From positions 124,001 to 188,000 of the forward strand of contig NZ_FCNX02000012.1 in assembly GCF_001544835.2 (NCBI RefSeq): a DNA stretch of 64,000 nt, in the 5' to 3' direction. Below, piece by piece: positions 8,233-17,788 of the stretch (position 1 is the stretch's first letter; every line of letters begins with the position of its first letter). Below the pieces are notes generated by a model. The model was given only the letters and a program-made list of their open reading frames with translations, was not told where the DNA came from and ran no database searches. Made by a program: the position numbers and the translations under genes. Source of the DNA: Caballeronia fortuita (GTDB lineage: Bacteria; Pseudomonadota; Gammaproteobacteria; Burkholderiales; Burkholderiaceae).

Positions 8233-9912
8233 ATGGAAAACAAAGTCAAAACTGCTGATGAAGCTGTTGCATTGATTCGCAACGGCGACGTGGTGAGTTG
8301 CTCAGGTTTCGTCGGAACCGGCACGCCGGAGGAATTGATCGCGGCGCTGGAGCGACGTTTCGTCTCAACGGAAGGTCCGCGCGATCTGACGCTCGTCTTT
8401 GCCGCCGCGTGTGGCGACGGCAAGGAGCGCGGACTGAACAGGATCGCCCGCAATGGACTGATCCGTCGAGCAATCGGAGGCCATTGGTCGCTCGTTCCCA
8501 AGCTCGCGAAGCTGGCGATGGACAACCAGATCGAGGCCTATAACCTTCCGCTAGGTACGATCTCGCATCTCTATCGCGATTCGGCCGCTCACAAAGCAGG
8601 CACACTCACTAAAGTAGGCCTCGGTACCTTCGTCGATCCACGCCAAGACGGCGGGAAGATTAACTCACGAACAAAAGAAGATCTCGTATATTTAATGCAG
8701 ATCGGGGGCGACGAGTGGCTCTTTTACAAGGCCTTCAAGATCGACGTCGCCCTGATTCGCGGCACTACTGCCGATCCCGAAGGCAATATCACAATGGAGC
8801 GAGAGGCGCTGCTGTTGGACGCTCAGGCTGCTGCCATGGCTGCGAGGAATTCCAACGGGCTAGTCATTGCCCAGGTCGAAAGGATTGCATCGAGCGGCTC
8901 GCTCGATGCGAGGACCGTGGTGGTTCCGGGCATGCTGGTCGATTACGTTGTGGTAGCGCCAGGTGCGACCCATTGGCAAACCTATGCCACCGATTACAGC
9001 CCAGCGTACTCAGGCGAGATCCGCGTCCCCATCGACGCAATGCCGGCACTTCCCCTCAATGAGCGAAAGCTCATCGCGCGGCGCTGCGCCTTCGAGTTAC
9101 CCCGAGGCGGCGTCATTAATCTCGGAATCGGCATGCCCGAGTCAGTGGCGGCAGTCGCAGCGGAGGAACACATACTCCACGACTTAACCTTGACGGCGGA
9201 ATCCGGTGTGATCGGCGGCCTGCTCCAAGGCGGCCTCGATTTTGGCGCGGGCATCAATGCGCAGGCGTTGTTGCATCAAAATCAGCAAATTGACTTCTAC
9301 GATGGCGGTGGACTGGACCTCGCGTGCCTTGGCATGGCTCAGGTCGACGGCGCGGGCAACGTCAACGTCAGCCGATTCGGTTCTCACCTTGCCGGCGCCG
9401 GTGGGTTTATCAACATTAGCCAGAATACGCGCCAGCTTGTGTTCGCCGGGACGTTTGCCGCAGACGGAGGCGCCAGCTGTGTCGAAGGTGGCGAACTGCA
9501 AATCGTAGCCGAAGGGCAAACGAGCAAATTTGTAAAAGCGGTGGAGCAGATCACGTTTAACGGACCCCTTGCCGCGGCAAGAGGCCAGTCTGTGCTGTAC
9601 GTGACAGAGCGATGCGTTTTCAAGCTCCAGCCCGAGGGCCTGCAACTGATTGAAGTGGCGCCGGGAATCGACATCGAACGAGACGTGCTTGCCCATATGG
9701 CGTTCCGTCCGATTATCGGTGACGTGGTGCGGATGGACCCACGCATCTATCAATCAAAACCCATGGGTCTCGCCACGATGCGACAGGATCCGCCGCAATC
9801 GAATCATTGCGCTCAGGCCAACGATGAAAAATCCAGTGTTCTCAAATTTGAAGCCAAGCCGAACTCACACGAGGTTTTGCGTCCTTCCGCACGCCCCCCA
9901 ATTAACTCGTAA
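8233..9912 (+). CDS. Acyl-CoA:acetate/3-ketoacid CoA-transferase (fused subunits)
   Basis: About 559 residues. Class I CoA-transferase with alpha and beta parts in one chain, as in propionate/acetate CoA-transferases of the YdiF kind. The alpha part starts with ALIRNGDVVSCSGFVGTGTP. The beta part begins near RKLIARRCAFELPRGGVINL with GIGMPE, and the catalytic glutamate lies in TAESGVIGGLL (about residue 323). It moves CoA between short-chain acids through a glutamyl-CoA intermediate. ATG 8233 is preferred; the frame also opens at TTG 8203. The C-terminal 40 residues after the conserved core are weakly conserved. A cupin gene follows after 12 bases, probably in the same operon. Confidence 0.9.
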   Translation: MENKVKTADEAVALIRNGDVVSCSGFVGTGTPEELIAALERRFVSTEGPRDLTLVFAAACGDGKERGLNRIARNGLIRRAIGGHWSLVPKLAKLAMDNQIEAYNLPLGTISHLYRDSAAHKAGTLTKVGLGTFVDPRQDGGKINSRTKEDLVYLMQIGGDEWLFYKAFKIDVALIRGTTADPEGNITMEREALLLDAQAAAMAARNSNGLVIAQVERIASSGSLDARTVVVPGMLVDYVVVAPGATHWQTYATDYSPAYSGEIRVPIDAMPALPLNERKLIARRCAFELPRGGVINLGIGMPESVAAVAAEEHILHDLTLTAESGVIGGLLQGGLDFGAGINAQALLHQNQQIDFYDGGGLDLACLGMAQVDGAGNVNVSRFGSHLAGAGGFINISQNTRQLVFAGTFAADGGASCVEGGELQIVAEGQTSKFVKAVEQITFNGPLAAARGQSVLYVTERCVFKLQPEGLQLIEVAPGIDIERDVLAHMAFRPIIGDVVRMDPRIYQSKPMGLATMRQDPPQSNHCAQANDEKSSVLKFEAKPNSHEVLRPSARPPINS

Positions 9913-9924
9913 GGAGTGTGTTCC

Positions 9925-10374
9925 ATGCGACTGGTCCGTAGAACTGCAATCGCGCTAACTCTGGTCCTGATCACCGCGCGGGCGTTGGCAGCGCCCGCTG
10001 CGGCGGCGGCCGCTGGTGATCCGGAGAAGCCGGTGTCGACCGTCCTCCTCAAGACCGAGCGCTCATGGGATGGCAAACTATATAAAAGGTATCCTGCGGG
10101 GCGGCCGCAACTCACCGTTCTCAAGATTGTCATTCCCGCCCACACGACGCTACCGTGGCACATGCACCCAATGCCGAACGTCGGATACGTACTAAGCGGG
10201 AATCTGCATGTGGAAAGCAGGGACGGCCATCATCAGACGACCCTGCACGCAGGCGACGTGCTTCCTGAAATGGTGGGAAGCGCTCATCGTGGATACACCG
10301 ATAACTCTCCAGTCAAACTGATCGTATTTTATGCGGGAGGGAAAGGCTTACCCACTGCGACAACAGTCCATTGA
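9925..10374 (+). CDS. Exported cupin-domain protein
   Basis: A 149-residue protein with a signal peptide (RRTAIALTLVLITARALA then an Ala-rich cleavage region) and a single cupin barrel. Metal-ligand candidates are the two histidines in LPWHMHPMPN and the later histidine in GSAHRGYTD, with the turn SGNLHVESRDG between. The start is fixed by AAGGAG nine bases upstream. It directly follows the CoA-transferase. A second, truncated copy of the same cupin type lies at 23129-23458. The function is unknown; this group is usually annotated only as periplasmic cupin. Confidence 0.88.
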   Translation: MRLVRRTAIALTLVLITARALAAPAAAAAAGDPEKPVSTVLLKTERSWDGKLYKRYPAGRPQLTVLKIVIPAHTTLPWHMHPMPNVGYVLSGNLHVESRDGHHQTTLHAGDVLPEMVGSAHRGYTDNSPVKLIVFYAGGKGLPTATTVH

Positions 10375-10512
10375 ACGGCGTTCTGCGACTCTTCCGATAC
10401 TTTGCAACGGCGCACTGGGACATGGAGACGCACTTCGCTTACGTTTTTTGAAGTCGCTAACTTGTAACGGGCTGCAGCATCGCGCCGTCTCATCCCAAGG
10501 CGGCGGACTCGA

Positions 10513-11862
10513 ATGATCAAATCATTGAAGAATCAGCTGGTGCTCGCGCTCGGACTGCTCGTCAGCGGGATCGGCGTCGTGCAGGGCGTGAGTTCGTATC
10601 AGTTGAGCAAGACCGGAATGAACGCGCTGCTCGACATGCGCCTCGAACAGGTAGCCGCGCGCCTGCGCGACGGCTTGGCCGAAAGCCTGCCGAAAAATCC
10701 CGCACGCGGCACGCAGGACGAGCGCGATGTCGTCGCCGTGGTATGGAAGCCGGGCGAGGCGCTGCCTTTCCGCACGACCGACCCGTCGCTGCACTTTCCG
10801 CGCGACGCGCAGCCGGGTTTTTCCGGCGTCGACGTCAACGGCGAGCATTGGCGCATGTTCACGCGCCAGGAGCCGACGATGACGATCCAGGTCGCGCAGC
10901 GCTCGTCGATCCGGCGCGAAATCACGCAGGAAGCCGCGACGCAAACGCTCTGGCCGATCGCGGTGCTTTTGCCGCTCGTGTGGATCGCGGTCGCGCTCGT
11001 CGTGCGGCGCTCGCTGCGTCAGTTGAACGAGCTGGGCGAGGAAGTCCGCGCCATCGACATGGGTCATCTGCAGCCGCTGCCGACCGTCGGCGTGCCCACG
11101 GAAATCGCGCCCTTCATCCATTCGATCAACACGATGATCGAGCGCCTCGCGACATCGATCGAGAAGGAGCGCAAGTTCATCGCCGATGCCGCGCACGAAT
11201 TGCGCACGCCGCTCACCGCGCTGCAGCTACAGGCCGACAATCTCGCGCCGCATATCTATCCCGGCAATCAGGAGCGCTTTCAGGAGTTGCGCAAGGGCAT
11301 CGCGCGCAGCGGCAAGCTGATTACGCAACTCTTGCGGATGGCGCGCGCCGATGCGCCGATGAACGGCGCGCCGCTCGCGCGCGTGAACATCGCGGACGTG
11401 GTCACGGCCGCCGTCGCCGACGTGCTGCCGATCGCCTTGTCGCGCGGCATGGATATCGGCGCGGAGGAAATGGTGAACGCGCACGTGCGCGCGGTGGAAA
11501 CCGACATCGGCATGGCGGTGAAGAATCTCGTGTCGAACGCGGTGCGCTATACGCCCGATGGCGGCACCATCGACCTGCGCACGCGGCGCGATGGCGACAT
11601 GGTCTGGATCGATGTCGTCGACACGGGGCCGGGCATCGACGAAGCGTTGCTGCCGCGCGTGTTCGACCGCTTTTTCCGCGCGAATCCGGACATCGAGGGC
11701 AGCGGGCTGGGGCTGTCGATCGTGAAGGCGATTGCCGCGCGTTACGGCGGCGACGTGACGCTCAAAAATCGCAGCGACGGGCGCTCGGGCATCGTCGCTT
11801 CGATCGGTTTTCCGGTCGAGGAAGTGAGCGAAAGAGTGCCATCGCCTACGTTGATTCTTTAG
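10513..11862 (+). CDS. Sensor histidine kinase (QseC-like)
   Basis: 449 residues. The first membrane helix is at about 8-28, a periplasmic domain of about 115 residues follows, and the second helix is at about 146-164, then HAMP. The phosphoacceptor His228 sits in FIADAAHELRTPLTAL. The ATPase domain has the N box NLVSNAVRYTPDGG, the G1 box VDTGPGID and the G2 box GSGLGLSIVKAI. It autophosphorylates and passes phosphate to a partner regulator, very probably the one 137 bases downstream on the same strand. The order is kinase then regulator, the reverse of qseBC. The signal is unknown. Confidence 0.93.
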   Translation: MIKSLKNQLVLALGLLVSGIGVVQGVSSYQLSKTGMNALLDMRLEQVAARLRDGLAESLPKNPARGTQDERDVVAVVWKPGEALPFRTTDPSLHFPRDAQPGFSGVDVNGEHWRMFTRQEPTMTIQVAQRSSIRREITQEAATQTLWPIAVLLPLVWIAVALVVRRSLRQLNELGEEVRAIDMGHLQPLPTVGVPTEIAPFIHSINTMIERLATSIEKERKFIADAAHELRTPLTALQLQADNLAPHIYPGNQERFQELRKGIARSGKLITQLLRMARADAPMNGAPLARVNIADVVTAAVADVLPIALSRGMDIGAEEMVNAHVRAVETDIGMAVKNLVSNAVRYTPDGGTIDLRTRRDGDMVWIDVVDTGPGIDEALLPRVFDRFFRANPDIEGSGLGLSIVKAIAARYGGDVTLKNRSDGRSGIVASIGFPVEEVSERVPSPTLIL

Positions 11863-11999
11863 CATTTGCGAGCGATAAAATACAATCGTCGCCTGTCACG
11901 GAGTCGCCTTCGCCGGTCAGTCCGAGCGAAAAGACACCCGTGCGAATGAAACAGTCTCCGGCGCGTGTGGCACCATTCTCGCGGGATTAGGAGTAGGAC

Positions 12000-12683
12000 A
12001 TGCGAATTCTTCTGATCGAAGACGACCTGCAGATCGGCACGAGCCTGATGCGTGCGCTCAAGGACGCCGATTACGCCGTCGATTGGGTCCGCGACGGCAA
12101 CGCAGGCCGCGAGGCGATCAACGCGGCCGAGTACACCGTCGTGCTGCTCGATCTCGGCTTGCCGGGCATGACGGGCATCGAACTCTTGCGGCAGGCGCGC
12201 ACGGCCGGCAACGCGACGCCGGTGCTGATTCTCACCGCGCGCGACGATCTCGACACACGCGTCCAGGGCCTCGATCTCGGCGCCGACGACTATCTGCTCA
12301 AGCCCTTCGACATGCCCGAACTGCTGGCGCGCATCCGCGCGGTGCTGCGCCGCAAGGCGGGCTACGCGGTCTCGCGCCTCGGCGACGATTCGCTCTGCCT
12401 CAATCTCGATCAGCGTACGCTTACGTGCGGAGAGACGTCGGGCGTGCTGTCCGCGCGTGAATTCGCGCTGATGCACGCGCTGCTCGAACGTCCCGGCACG
12501 ATCTTCTCGCGCGATCAACTCGAAGACCGTCTCTACGGCTGGGGCAAGGAAGTGGAGAGCAACGCGGTCGACGTGCTGATCCATTCGGTGCGCAAGAAAT
12601 TCGGCGCGGGCGTGATCCGCAACGTGCGCGGCCTCGGCTGGACGGTGATGCTCGGCCAGCCCGGCCGCCAGGAAACGAGTTAG
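12000..12683 (+). CDS. OmpR/QseB-type response regulator
   Basis: 227 residues with a complete receiver: acidic residues Glu7-Asp8-Asp9, phospho-acceptor Asp51 in LLDLGLPGMTG, the Thr in ILTARDDLD and the Lys in LLKPFD. A winged-helix DNA-binding domain follows (LSAREFALMHALLERPG ... VDVLIHSVRKKFG). It is preceded by GGAGTAGGAC. It pairs with the kinase just upstream. The orphan regulator at 6647 is a close but altered paralogue, so the two may compete at promoters. Confidence 0.94.
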   Translation: MRILLIEDDLQIGTSLMRALKDADYAVDWVRDGNAGREAINAAEYTVVLLDLGLPGMTGIELLRQARTAGNATPVLILTARDDLDTRVQGLDLGADDYLLKPFDMPELLARIRAVLRRKAGYAVSRLGDDSLCLNLDQRTLTCGETSGVLSAREFALMHALLERPGTIFSRDQLEDRLYGWGKEVESNAVDVLIHSVRKKFGAGVIRNVRGLGWTVMLGQPGRQETS

Positions 12684-12863
12684 GACACTTGGCATCGGCG
12701 GGCGGCTCACTGCTCATCGTATCGACGGCCGAGCGCGCCGCAAAAATGCATGCCGTAGTTGTGATCCTGCGTTTCAATCTGACACATGCGCCGCTCGGTT
12801 TCGGCGGGATTGTTAGACAACCCGAGATAACAACAAACTTTTACCTCCGACCAGCGAAAAGAA

Positions 12864-13134
12864 ATGTCGCGGCATCAAGAACTCACAGAAGCCACTGGCG
12901 TACGCGTGTACTTCTGCGACCCACATAGCCCCTGGCAGCGCGGGACCTGCGAACACACAAGCGGATTGCCCCCTCAAGGGTATCGACCCCTCGGTCTACA
13001 GCCAGGACGAGCTCAATGCCATCGCCGACAGCCTGAACAGTCGGCCGCGCGCAACCCACGCTTTCCATTCGCCATTCGAAGTCTTCGCTGCAACACTTGC
13101 CTCAGCGAGCCGACCTCAACGACCTAAACCTTAG
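12864..13134 (+). pseudogene. IS30-family transposase, C-terminal remnant
   Basis: The frame beginning MSRHQELTEATGVRVYFCDP then HSPWQRGTCE matches the end of IS30-type integrase-fold transposases. After about 35 codons the frame breaks, and the rest continues in another frame (YSQDELNAIADSLNSRPR, then FHSPFEVFAATLASASRPQ) to a stop at 13132. The N-terminal two-thirds are missing. This is a dead fragment. Confidence 0.85.
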
Positions 13135-13566
13135 CCCACGTTGCACTTCGGTTTGAAACCGCCCGACGTTATCGCTATAGGCCGCGCGCCGGTCCTTTCA
13201 TATCACCTTCGATTAACCGCGAGCAATCGGAAGCTCGGCATTCGCGGGCGCCGTACCCGCCACGGGCGTCCCCTTTGTTTCATGGGAAGTCGGAGATGTC
13301 AAATGGAGCGGCCGCCTGTCGCTAACGTGCTTTATGCTTTTTATTCTGAAGCGCCCCGAGTGGCCGGTCCATGCATCAGCTGGTGTTAGAGATCTACGCG
13401 ACCGCGGGACAGAATGTACGGCGTCGCATTAGGCAGTCAAGTGCGTCTGCCGTCTCGCTCAATCCGTCGGAACTGGACTCTTGAATCCTGTCGGGCGGGA
13501 CCGCGACAAACAGGTGTTGCACTTGAGAGTTGAGGCGGCCCCGGGAAACGTGCGCCTGTTGGCGGC
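13135..13566. other. Intergenic next to IS30 remnant
   Basis: About 430 bases with no recognisable protein or RNA gene. It is probably non-coding debris beside the insertion-sequence fragment. Confidence 0.4.
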
Positions 13567-13965
13567 TCATTCTCGTTGAGACGAATAGCTATCGAACGCC
13601 TTCACCTGTCGCCAATCCGGATAGGTGGTTTCCCAAACACGATGGATCTTGCCGTCGACAAAGGACGCAATCAATAGGATTTCGAATTCGACGGGCGCCT
13701 CGTCGGGCCGCTGGGTCTTGATCCAGAGCCTTACGGCGACACGATCTTCCGATTCAACCCAGGTGGCTTCGTCATAACGGACGTCGTAGCGGATCGAGGT
13801 CGGATACACCTTCGCATGGCCCGATTCAAATGCTGCGTAATCTTGAATATTGCCATTGGTCTCGAGTATAAAATCGCGGCTGTAATAATGGGCGATCCGG
13901 GACAAGTCCTTCTTGAGCACCATCTCCTCAAACATTTCGCGCAGGAGCTCAGCAGGCGAATTCAT
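13567..13965 (-). CDS. NTF2/SnoaL-like protein
   Basis: A 132-residue protein of the nuclear-transport-factor-2 fold: an N-terminal helix with SPAELLREMFEEMVLKKDLS, then the typical YYSRDFILETNG strand and a C-terminal sheet with LLIASFVDGKIHRVWETT. ATG 13965 has AAAGGA seven bases upstream and is preferred over a TTG 18 bases earlier. Members are small ligand-binding proteins or enzymes; the ligand cannot be read from the sequence. It stands alone among remnants. Confidence 0.82.
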   Translation of the reverse strand: MNSPAELLREMFEEMVLKKDLSRIAHYYSRDFILETNGNIQDYAAFESGHAKVYPTSIRYDVRYDEATWVESEDRVAVRLWIKTQRPDEAPVEFEILLIASFVDGKIHRVWETTYPDWRQVKAFDSYSSQRE

Positions 13966-14524
13966 GTCCGTTTCCTTTGACAATATTGTTTGGATTCAAT
14001 CGCGCCGCCACCTATCGGCCATAACACATTGTAACGACCGTCTCGGTGCGTAGGCTTCTATCATCGAGCCTTTCAAGTGCGGCTCCTCGCATAAAGTTTG
14101 ACATTCATACAACAGGTGACCGCAATCAAATAAACGAAACGGATAAGGGGGCTCAGCCGCGCGGACGCCGGACGCGTGCTCGAAGAGCGCACGGTTCGGC
14201 CGAGTCCCGATCGTAGCGGCGCAGAGTTAGCCTAGAATGAGCGCGCGGGGTAGCTTTGCCTTCGAAAGCGAGGAAACCTCAGTGAACCGGGGCACGCGCT
14301 GAACGCCGTTGCGCCGGGGTGCGTATCCGTCGCGCCGATTCGCCGCCTTTTAGTCTTTCCCTTTGCCTGCATCATCGCCGGCGCACGCCCCGGCCGCTTC
14401 ATTTATCCGGCTGTCCGATCCGCGCGGCCACTTCTGAAATCGATTTGCCAGGTTCGTTGACTCATCTTAAGCTAAGTTTCGCGCCCTACTCTACCCGGAA
14501 GAATAGACAGACCAGGAACGAACT
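13966..14524. other. Intergenic, upstream of small conserved gene
   Basis: About 560 bases between the divergent NTF2-like gene and the small gene at 14525. No protein gene is recognisable. The part near 14490-14520 supplies the ribosome site AGGAACGA for the downstream gene. Confidence 0.4.
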
Positions 14525-14728
14525 ATGAGCGCGCGACCCGACGAACGCCTTTGCACATTGAGCGAGATTGCCGCCGAATGCTTTAACGTCGATGTCCTGA
14601 ACGCCGATGCACCCGAGTGCCGTGTGTCGGTGAGACCGGTCGACATCGTTCGCGCTCTCGAGAGCGCTTACGACATGGGCCTAATAGCCGGCTATCAATT
14701 GACGCGTTCAGCAACGCTTCACGCTTGA
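14525..14728 (+). CDS. Small DUF6900-like protein, copy 1
   Basis: A 67-residue acidic protein, LSEIAAECFNVDVLNADAPE then VRPVDIVRALESAYDMGLIA. It is an obvious paralogue of the 69-residue protein at 22103 (shared LSEIA-EECF and DIVRALESAYD-GLIAGY). The pattern of an N-terminal EIA helix and a C-terminal AL-AAY-G helix resembles the DUF6900 family, which is common in Burkholderiaceae accessory DNA; that assignment is inference. A ribosome site AGGAACGA is present. Function unknown. Confidence 0.75.
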   Translation: MSARPDERLCTLSEIAAECFNVDVLNADAPECRVSVRPVDIVRALESAYDMGLIAGYQLTRSATLHA

Positions 14729-15109
14729 CTTTTTTCAGCGCATCTGCTCATACGATGTACACATCGTTTTTAAGGCCCGCGACAATGATGCTCCCTACGC
14801 TGCCGCTTGAGGGAAAGCCAGTTGCGACTCTTCAGAGCGCTCCAGGAGAAGCATCGCAGTCGTGTGCGACGGGGCACGGTCTAGGGAGTCCCAGACCGTC
14901 GCGCTCGAAGCGCCAACCGTCGTCGCGACCTCGCGCTGCCTACGTTGCATACGAAAAGCAGGCGCAGCACTTCGCTGATATGACGCATGGATAATATTCT
15001 TTCGACATTCGGCCGCTCGACAAAATCGTCGAGAATGCCATGGTTATCCGCGTCGCCATCGCCTCCACCTTACTGCTCGGTTACGCGTATTCGCGCTCGG
15101 GCGGCGGTC
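14729..15109. other. Intergenic with a motif shared with 27 kb
   Basis: About 380 bases before the IS110 remnant. It contains TACGATGTACACATC at 14751-14765, which occurs again on the minus strand at 27284-27298. No protein gene is recognised. Confidence 0.4.
14751..14765 (+). repeat. 15-bp motif, copy 1
   Basis: TACGATGTACACATC, containing the near-palindrome GATGT-AC-ACATC. The exact 15-mer recurs on the other strand at 27284-27298. It looks like an operator half-pair, but the protein that would bind it is unknown. Confidence 0.5.
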
Positions 15110-16124
15110 GGATTCCCGCTCGGTTTGTGATCGATGAGACCGATCGCATTGTCGCAGAGAAGCGCCTGCCGAACGATCTCGCGAGGATCCTGGCGTTTCT
15201 TTCGCCCTGCCGGACGAAGTTGCCGGCGTCATCATCGAATCGACCTATAACCGGTACTGGCTTGCCGATGGTCTGCAGGCAACCGGCTTCACCGTGCACG
15301 TGGCCAACACTACCCCGACCGGCTTCACCGTGCACGTGGCCAACGCTACCCCGATCAGGAAGTATGACGGACTCAAATACAGCGACGACGAGACGGATGC
15401 ACGCTATCTCGCCGACCTGTTGAGGCTCGGCATCCTGCCCGAAGGAACCATCTTGCCACCCGAGATACGCATGGTGCGCGATCTCGCACGCAAGCGGCAA
15501 TAACTCGTGCGTTCGCATAGCTAGCACATTCTCGCGTCGAGAACATTACCGCCTGCTATCACGGAAACAGAATTACCAGCAACCAAGTCAAGCGGCTGGA
15601 CAGGGAAAACCATCGAGCAGTGGCGTCTGCCAGACGACGTATCACTCGCCCTTCGGGCCAACGTCGCGGTCATCACGACGCTCTTTGCCCAGATCGTGAT
15701 TCTCGAAAAAGCGTCTCGAGAAAAAGTTCTACTTCGACCCGAGTCTGCATTGCTAATGACCGTGCCTGGGACTGGCCTCACCCTTGCGACCGTTATCCGG
15801 CTGCAAATCGGCTCGACCGAGCGTTTCGCCAGCGCTGCCAACTTCGCTTCCTACGCGCGCTGTGTCGAACGTCAGTATTTGATCAACGGCAAGAAGAAAG
15901 GCGAAGGTAACGCTAGGAACGGCAACAAGTATCTCGCCTGCGTATTCGTCGAGGCAGCTAACTCGCGCTGCGCTTTTGCGATCGGAGCCGACACTTCTAT
16001 TAGCGCAAGAACGCCAAAATCAGTCCGGTCGTCGCCCGCAAGGCCTCGGCCCCCAAGCTGGCGCCCGTGTTCCCATATGCTGAAGAAGCGCAAGTCGTTT
16101 GATATGACCCGCTGCTTCGTATAG
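15110..16124 (+). pseudogene. IS110-family transposase, multiply frameshifted
   Basis: Segments of an IS110 transposase are recognisable in several frames. There is an N-terminal part with IDETDRIVAEKRLPNDLARI; a middle part with GVIIESTYNRYWLADGLQ and ILPEGTILPPEIRMVRDLARKR ending in a stop near 15503; and a C-terminal part with MTVPGTGLTLATVI, GKKKGEGNARNGNKYLA and HMLKKRKSFDMTRCF ending at 16124. At least three frame changes separate them. A 36-bp tandem duplication lies inside (15282-15353). The first codons of the transposase are not recognisable. Confidence 0.88.
15282..15353 (+). repeat. 36-bp tandem duplication in IS110 remnant
   Basis: Two 36-base units, 15282-15317 and 15318-15353, differ by one base (ACT versus GCT codon start). 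Each encodes TGFTVHVAN(T/A)TP, so the duplication adds 12 residues in frame to the broken transposase. Confidence 0.9.
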
Positions 16125-16892
16125 CGCTACCACGGCGACCGACAAGCCCGGTTCCACCGATGGAGCCACAGCACTGGTTTGAATGGGACACCGATTCGCC
16201 GTCGCCCGTAGTGTAGTCAAAACGGACCGTCTGCAATGCGGACCACCCACAGATCGGCGCCGGTTGACCGGCAGCCCCGATATGTGTAAACCTTTGGGCG
16301 CATTTGCGGTACCAGAGCTCTTATGGCGTGGCCAAGCCACCAGGGCGACCGGCTGCTTGTCGCCGCTCGCTTGATCCCGCTGGGTGTCTGGCGTGATTCG
16401 TCGCAGCCTCCAAGTGAAAAAACGGGCACCCTCCGGGGACTGCCTCTCGCGCCGACGATCCGTTGCAGGGTAGAAGGGATTGCTTGATTCACGGAAATAT
16501 TAATTCGGCGCCAGAAGGCAAGTCCTTTTCGGAACTAGGGCGCCCTAACCCGGAAGATGTACGGGAATCAAGACCACCCCAAGGCGCGCTTCACGAATCC
16601 GGAGAAAATGGGCTCAACATCCGGTGATTGCTCCGGCGAGCGTGGGCGCGAGGATATGCAGCAACGGCATGTCGCACAAACTGTGACGGCGGAGCGCGCC
16701 AACGACAATGGCCGGGGGCGTCGAACGGGATCGAAAGATCTACAGACGGCCACCTGTTCGATGGAGGGCAGTTTGGGGCAGATGCATCGAATCGGGAAGC
16801 GACGTCAAAGCCTGCGAGAACCGCGGGCCCTCACGCTCTGCTAATTCTCCCCGATCACACTTCCCTCACACGCTGCAAGACAGGAGGGAAAG
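16125..16892. other. Intergenic debris
   Basis: About 770 bases after the IS110 remnant. Several overlapping open frames exist on both strands, but none gives a recognisable protein. It is probably decayed sequence. Confidence 0.4.
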
Positions 16893-17069
16893 ATGAAGAC
16901 CGAACCGACGCCAATCGCCGCGGCATCGCCCGTCGCGCAGGATGTGCAGGACGTGCAGCGCGATGCATCGTACGGGGAAAGCGCGTTCGACGCATCGTCG
17001 CGTGCCGCGTCGATGTCCTACGAAGACCTTCTGCCCTACCTGCTTCTGCCGATGGCCGGCTCGTACTGA
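16893..17069 (+). CDS. Small peptide gene, 58 residues, unknown
   Basis: ATG 16893 is preceded by a strong AGGAGGGAAAG ribosome site. The 58-residue product has an acidic, Ala/Asp-rich first 40 residues (PVAQDVQDVQRDASYGESAF) and a hydrophobic, aromatic end (YEDLLPYLLLPMAGSY). The leader-plus-hydrophobic-tail shape is compatible with a precursor peptide, but no modifying enzyme is adjacent, so this is only a suggestion. It could also be the truncated start of a decayed gene, because the next 340 bases resemble a broken VOC protein. Confidence 0.4.
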   Translation: MKTEPTPIAAASPVAQDVQDVQRDASYGESAFDASSRAASMSYEDLLPYLLLPMAGSY

Positions 17070-17072
17070 ATC

Positions 17073-17410
17073 ATGACACCGATCAGCCGATGTTCCCGAG
17101 ACGGCGTCGCCTACAGGTTTCATCACATTGGCATTTCGACGCACGCCGTGCGCAATCACCGCTTCTTGAAAGCCAGCATGAGCATACAGTCGGCGTCGCT
17201 CTTGCACGTGCGGAACTATATGCCCACATCGCTCACCCGCGCGTGGCCCGTCGGCTGCCCGAATTAATGGTTGGCGCCGGGACGCGGCGTTCAGGGCGAG
17301 GTCTGGCGAAGGGACTGGAAGGACAGACGGTGCTGCCCAGTCCTTACGAGCGAATCGACGGCTTACACGTCACGGTGATTCGGAACGGTGACTCAAACGC
17401 CGTAGCATAA
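17073..17410 (+). pseudogene. Possible decayed VOC/glyoxalase-fold gene
   Basis: A start-like stretch YRFHHIGIST resembles the first strand of VOC-superfamily proteins. In another frame, the segment GLEGQTVLPSPYERIDGLHV before the stop at 17408 resembles their last strand. The pieces are in different frames, so the gene would be broken. The similarity is judged by eye and is weak. Confidence 0.3.
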
Positions 17411-17788
17411 CCTTAGCTGCTTGAGTCGTAACGTGTGATGTGCACATACGCGTACGAAGAATGAACGCAGGACTAGCGCACGCTGAACCGCATCACGGCC
17501 CTCGCACACTTGCCGATGGGCGCCTTGCACGCAGCGGGCAGCACGGGCACATCGCTGACTGCGGCCCGCGCCGACTTCAGCACGTCAATGCTCTCGATAC
17601 CCGGCACACCGAGCCCCAACAGAGCGACGGCATAGTACGCCGCGCCGATCACTACGCTGCGCGCCTGGCCGTCAGAAACCCGGTTGACGTTAGTCCGCGT
17701 CTTTCAGTGAGCGTTCCAAGCTGCCGCCAGCCTTCAAATCGTCGTCGACAAGTAGTACTCCCCTCGTTGTCCATCGCCATGTTGCCTC
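17411..17788. other. Intergenic, no gene recognised
   Basis: About 380 bases downstream of the NHL lipoprotein gene, which is on the opposite strand. No gene or clear terminator was found. Confidence 0.4.

Noticed and set aside
10743..11990. 415-codon frame overlapping the histidine kinase
   Set aside because: It is the +1 frame of the kinase, extremely Arg-rich, with no ribosome site.
16628..17410. 260-codon plus-strand frame as one gene
   Set aside because: Its N-terminal two-thirds are low-complexity; only the last part resembles a decayed VOC protein, and the 58-residue gene in another frame has the better start.
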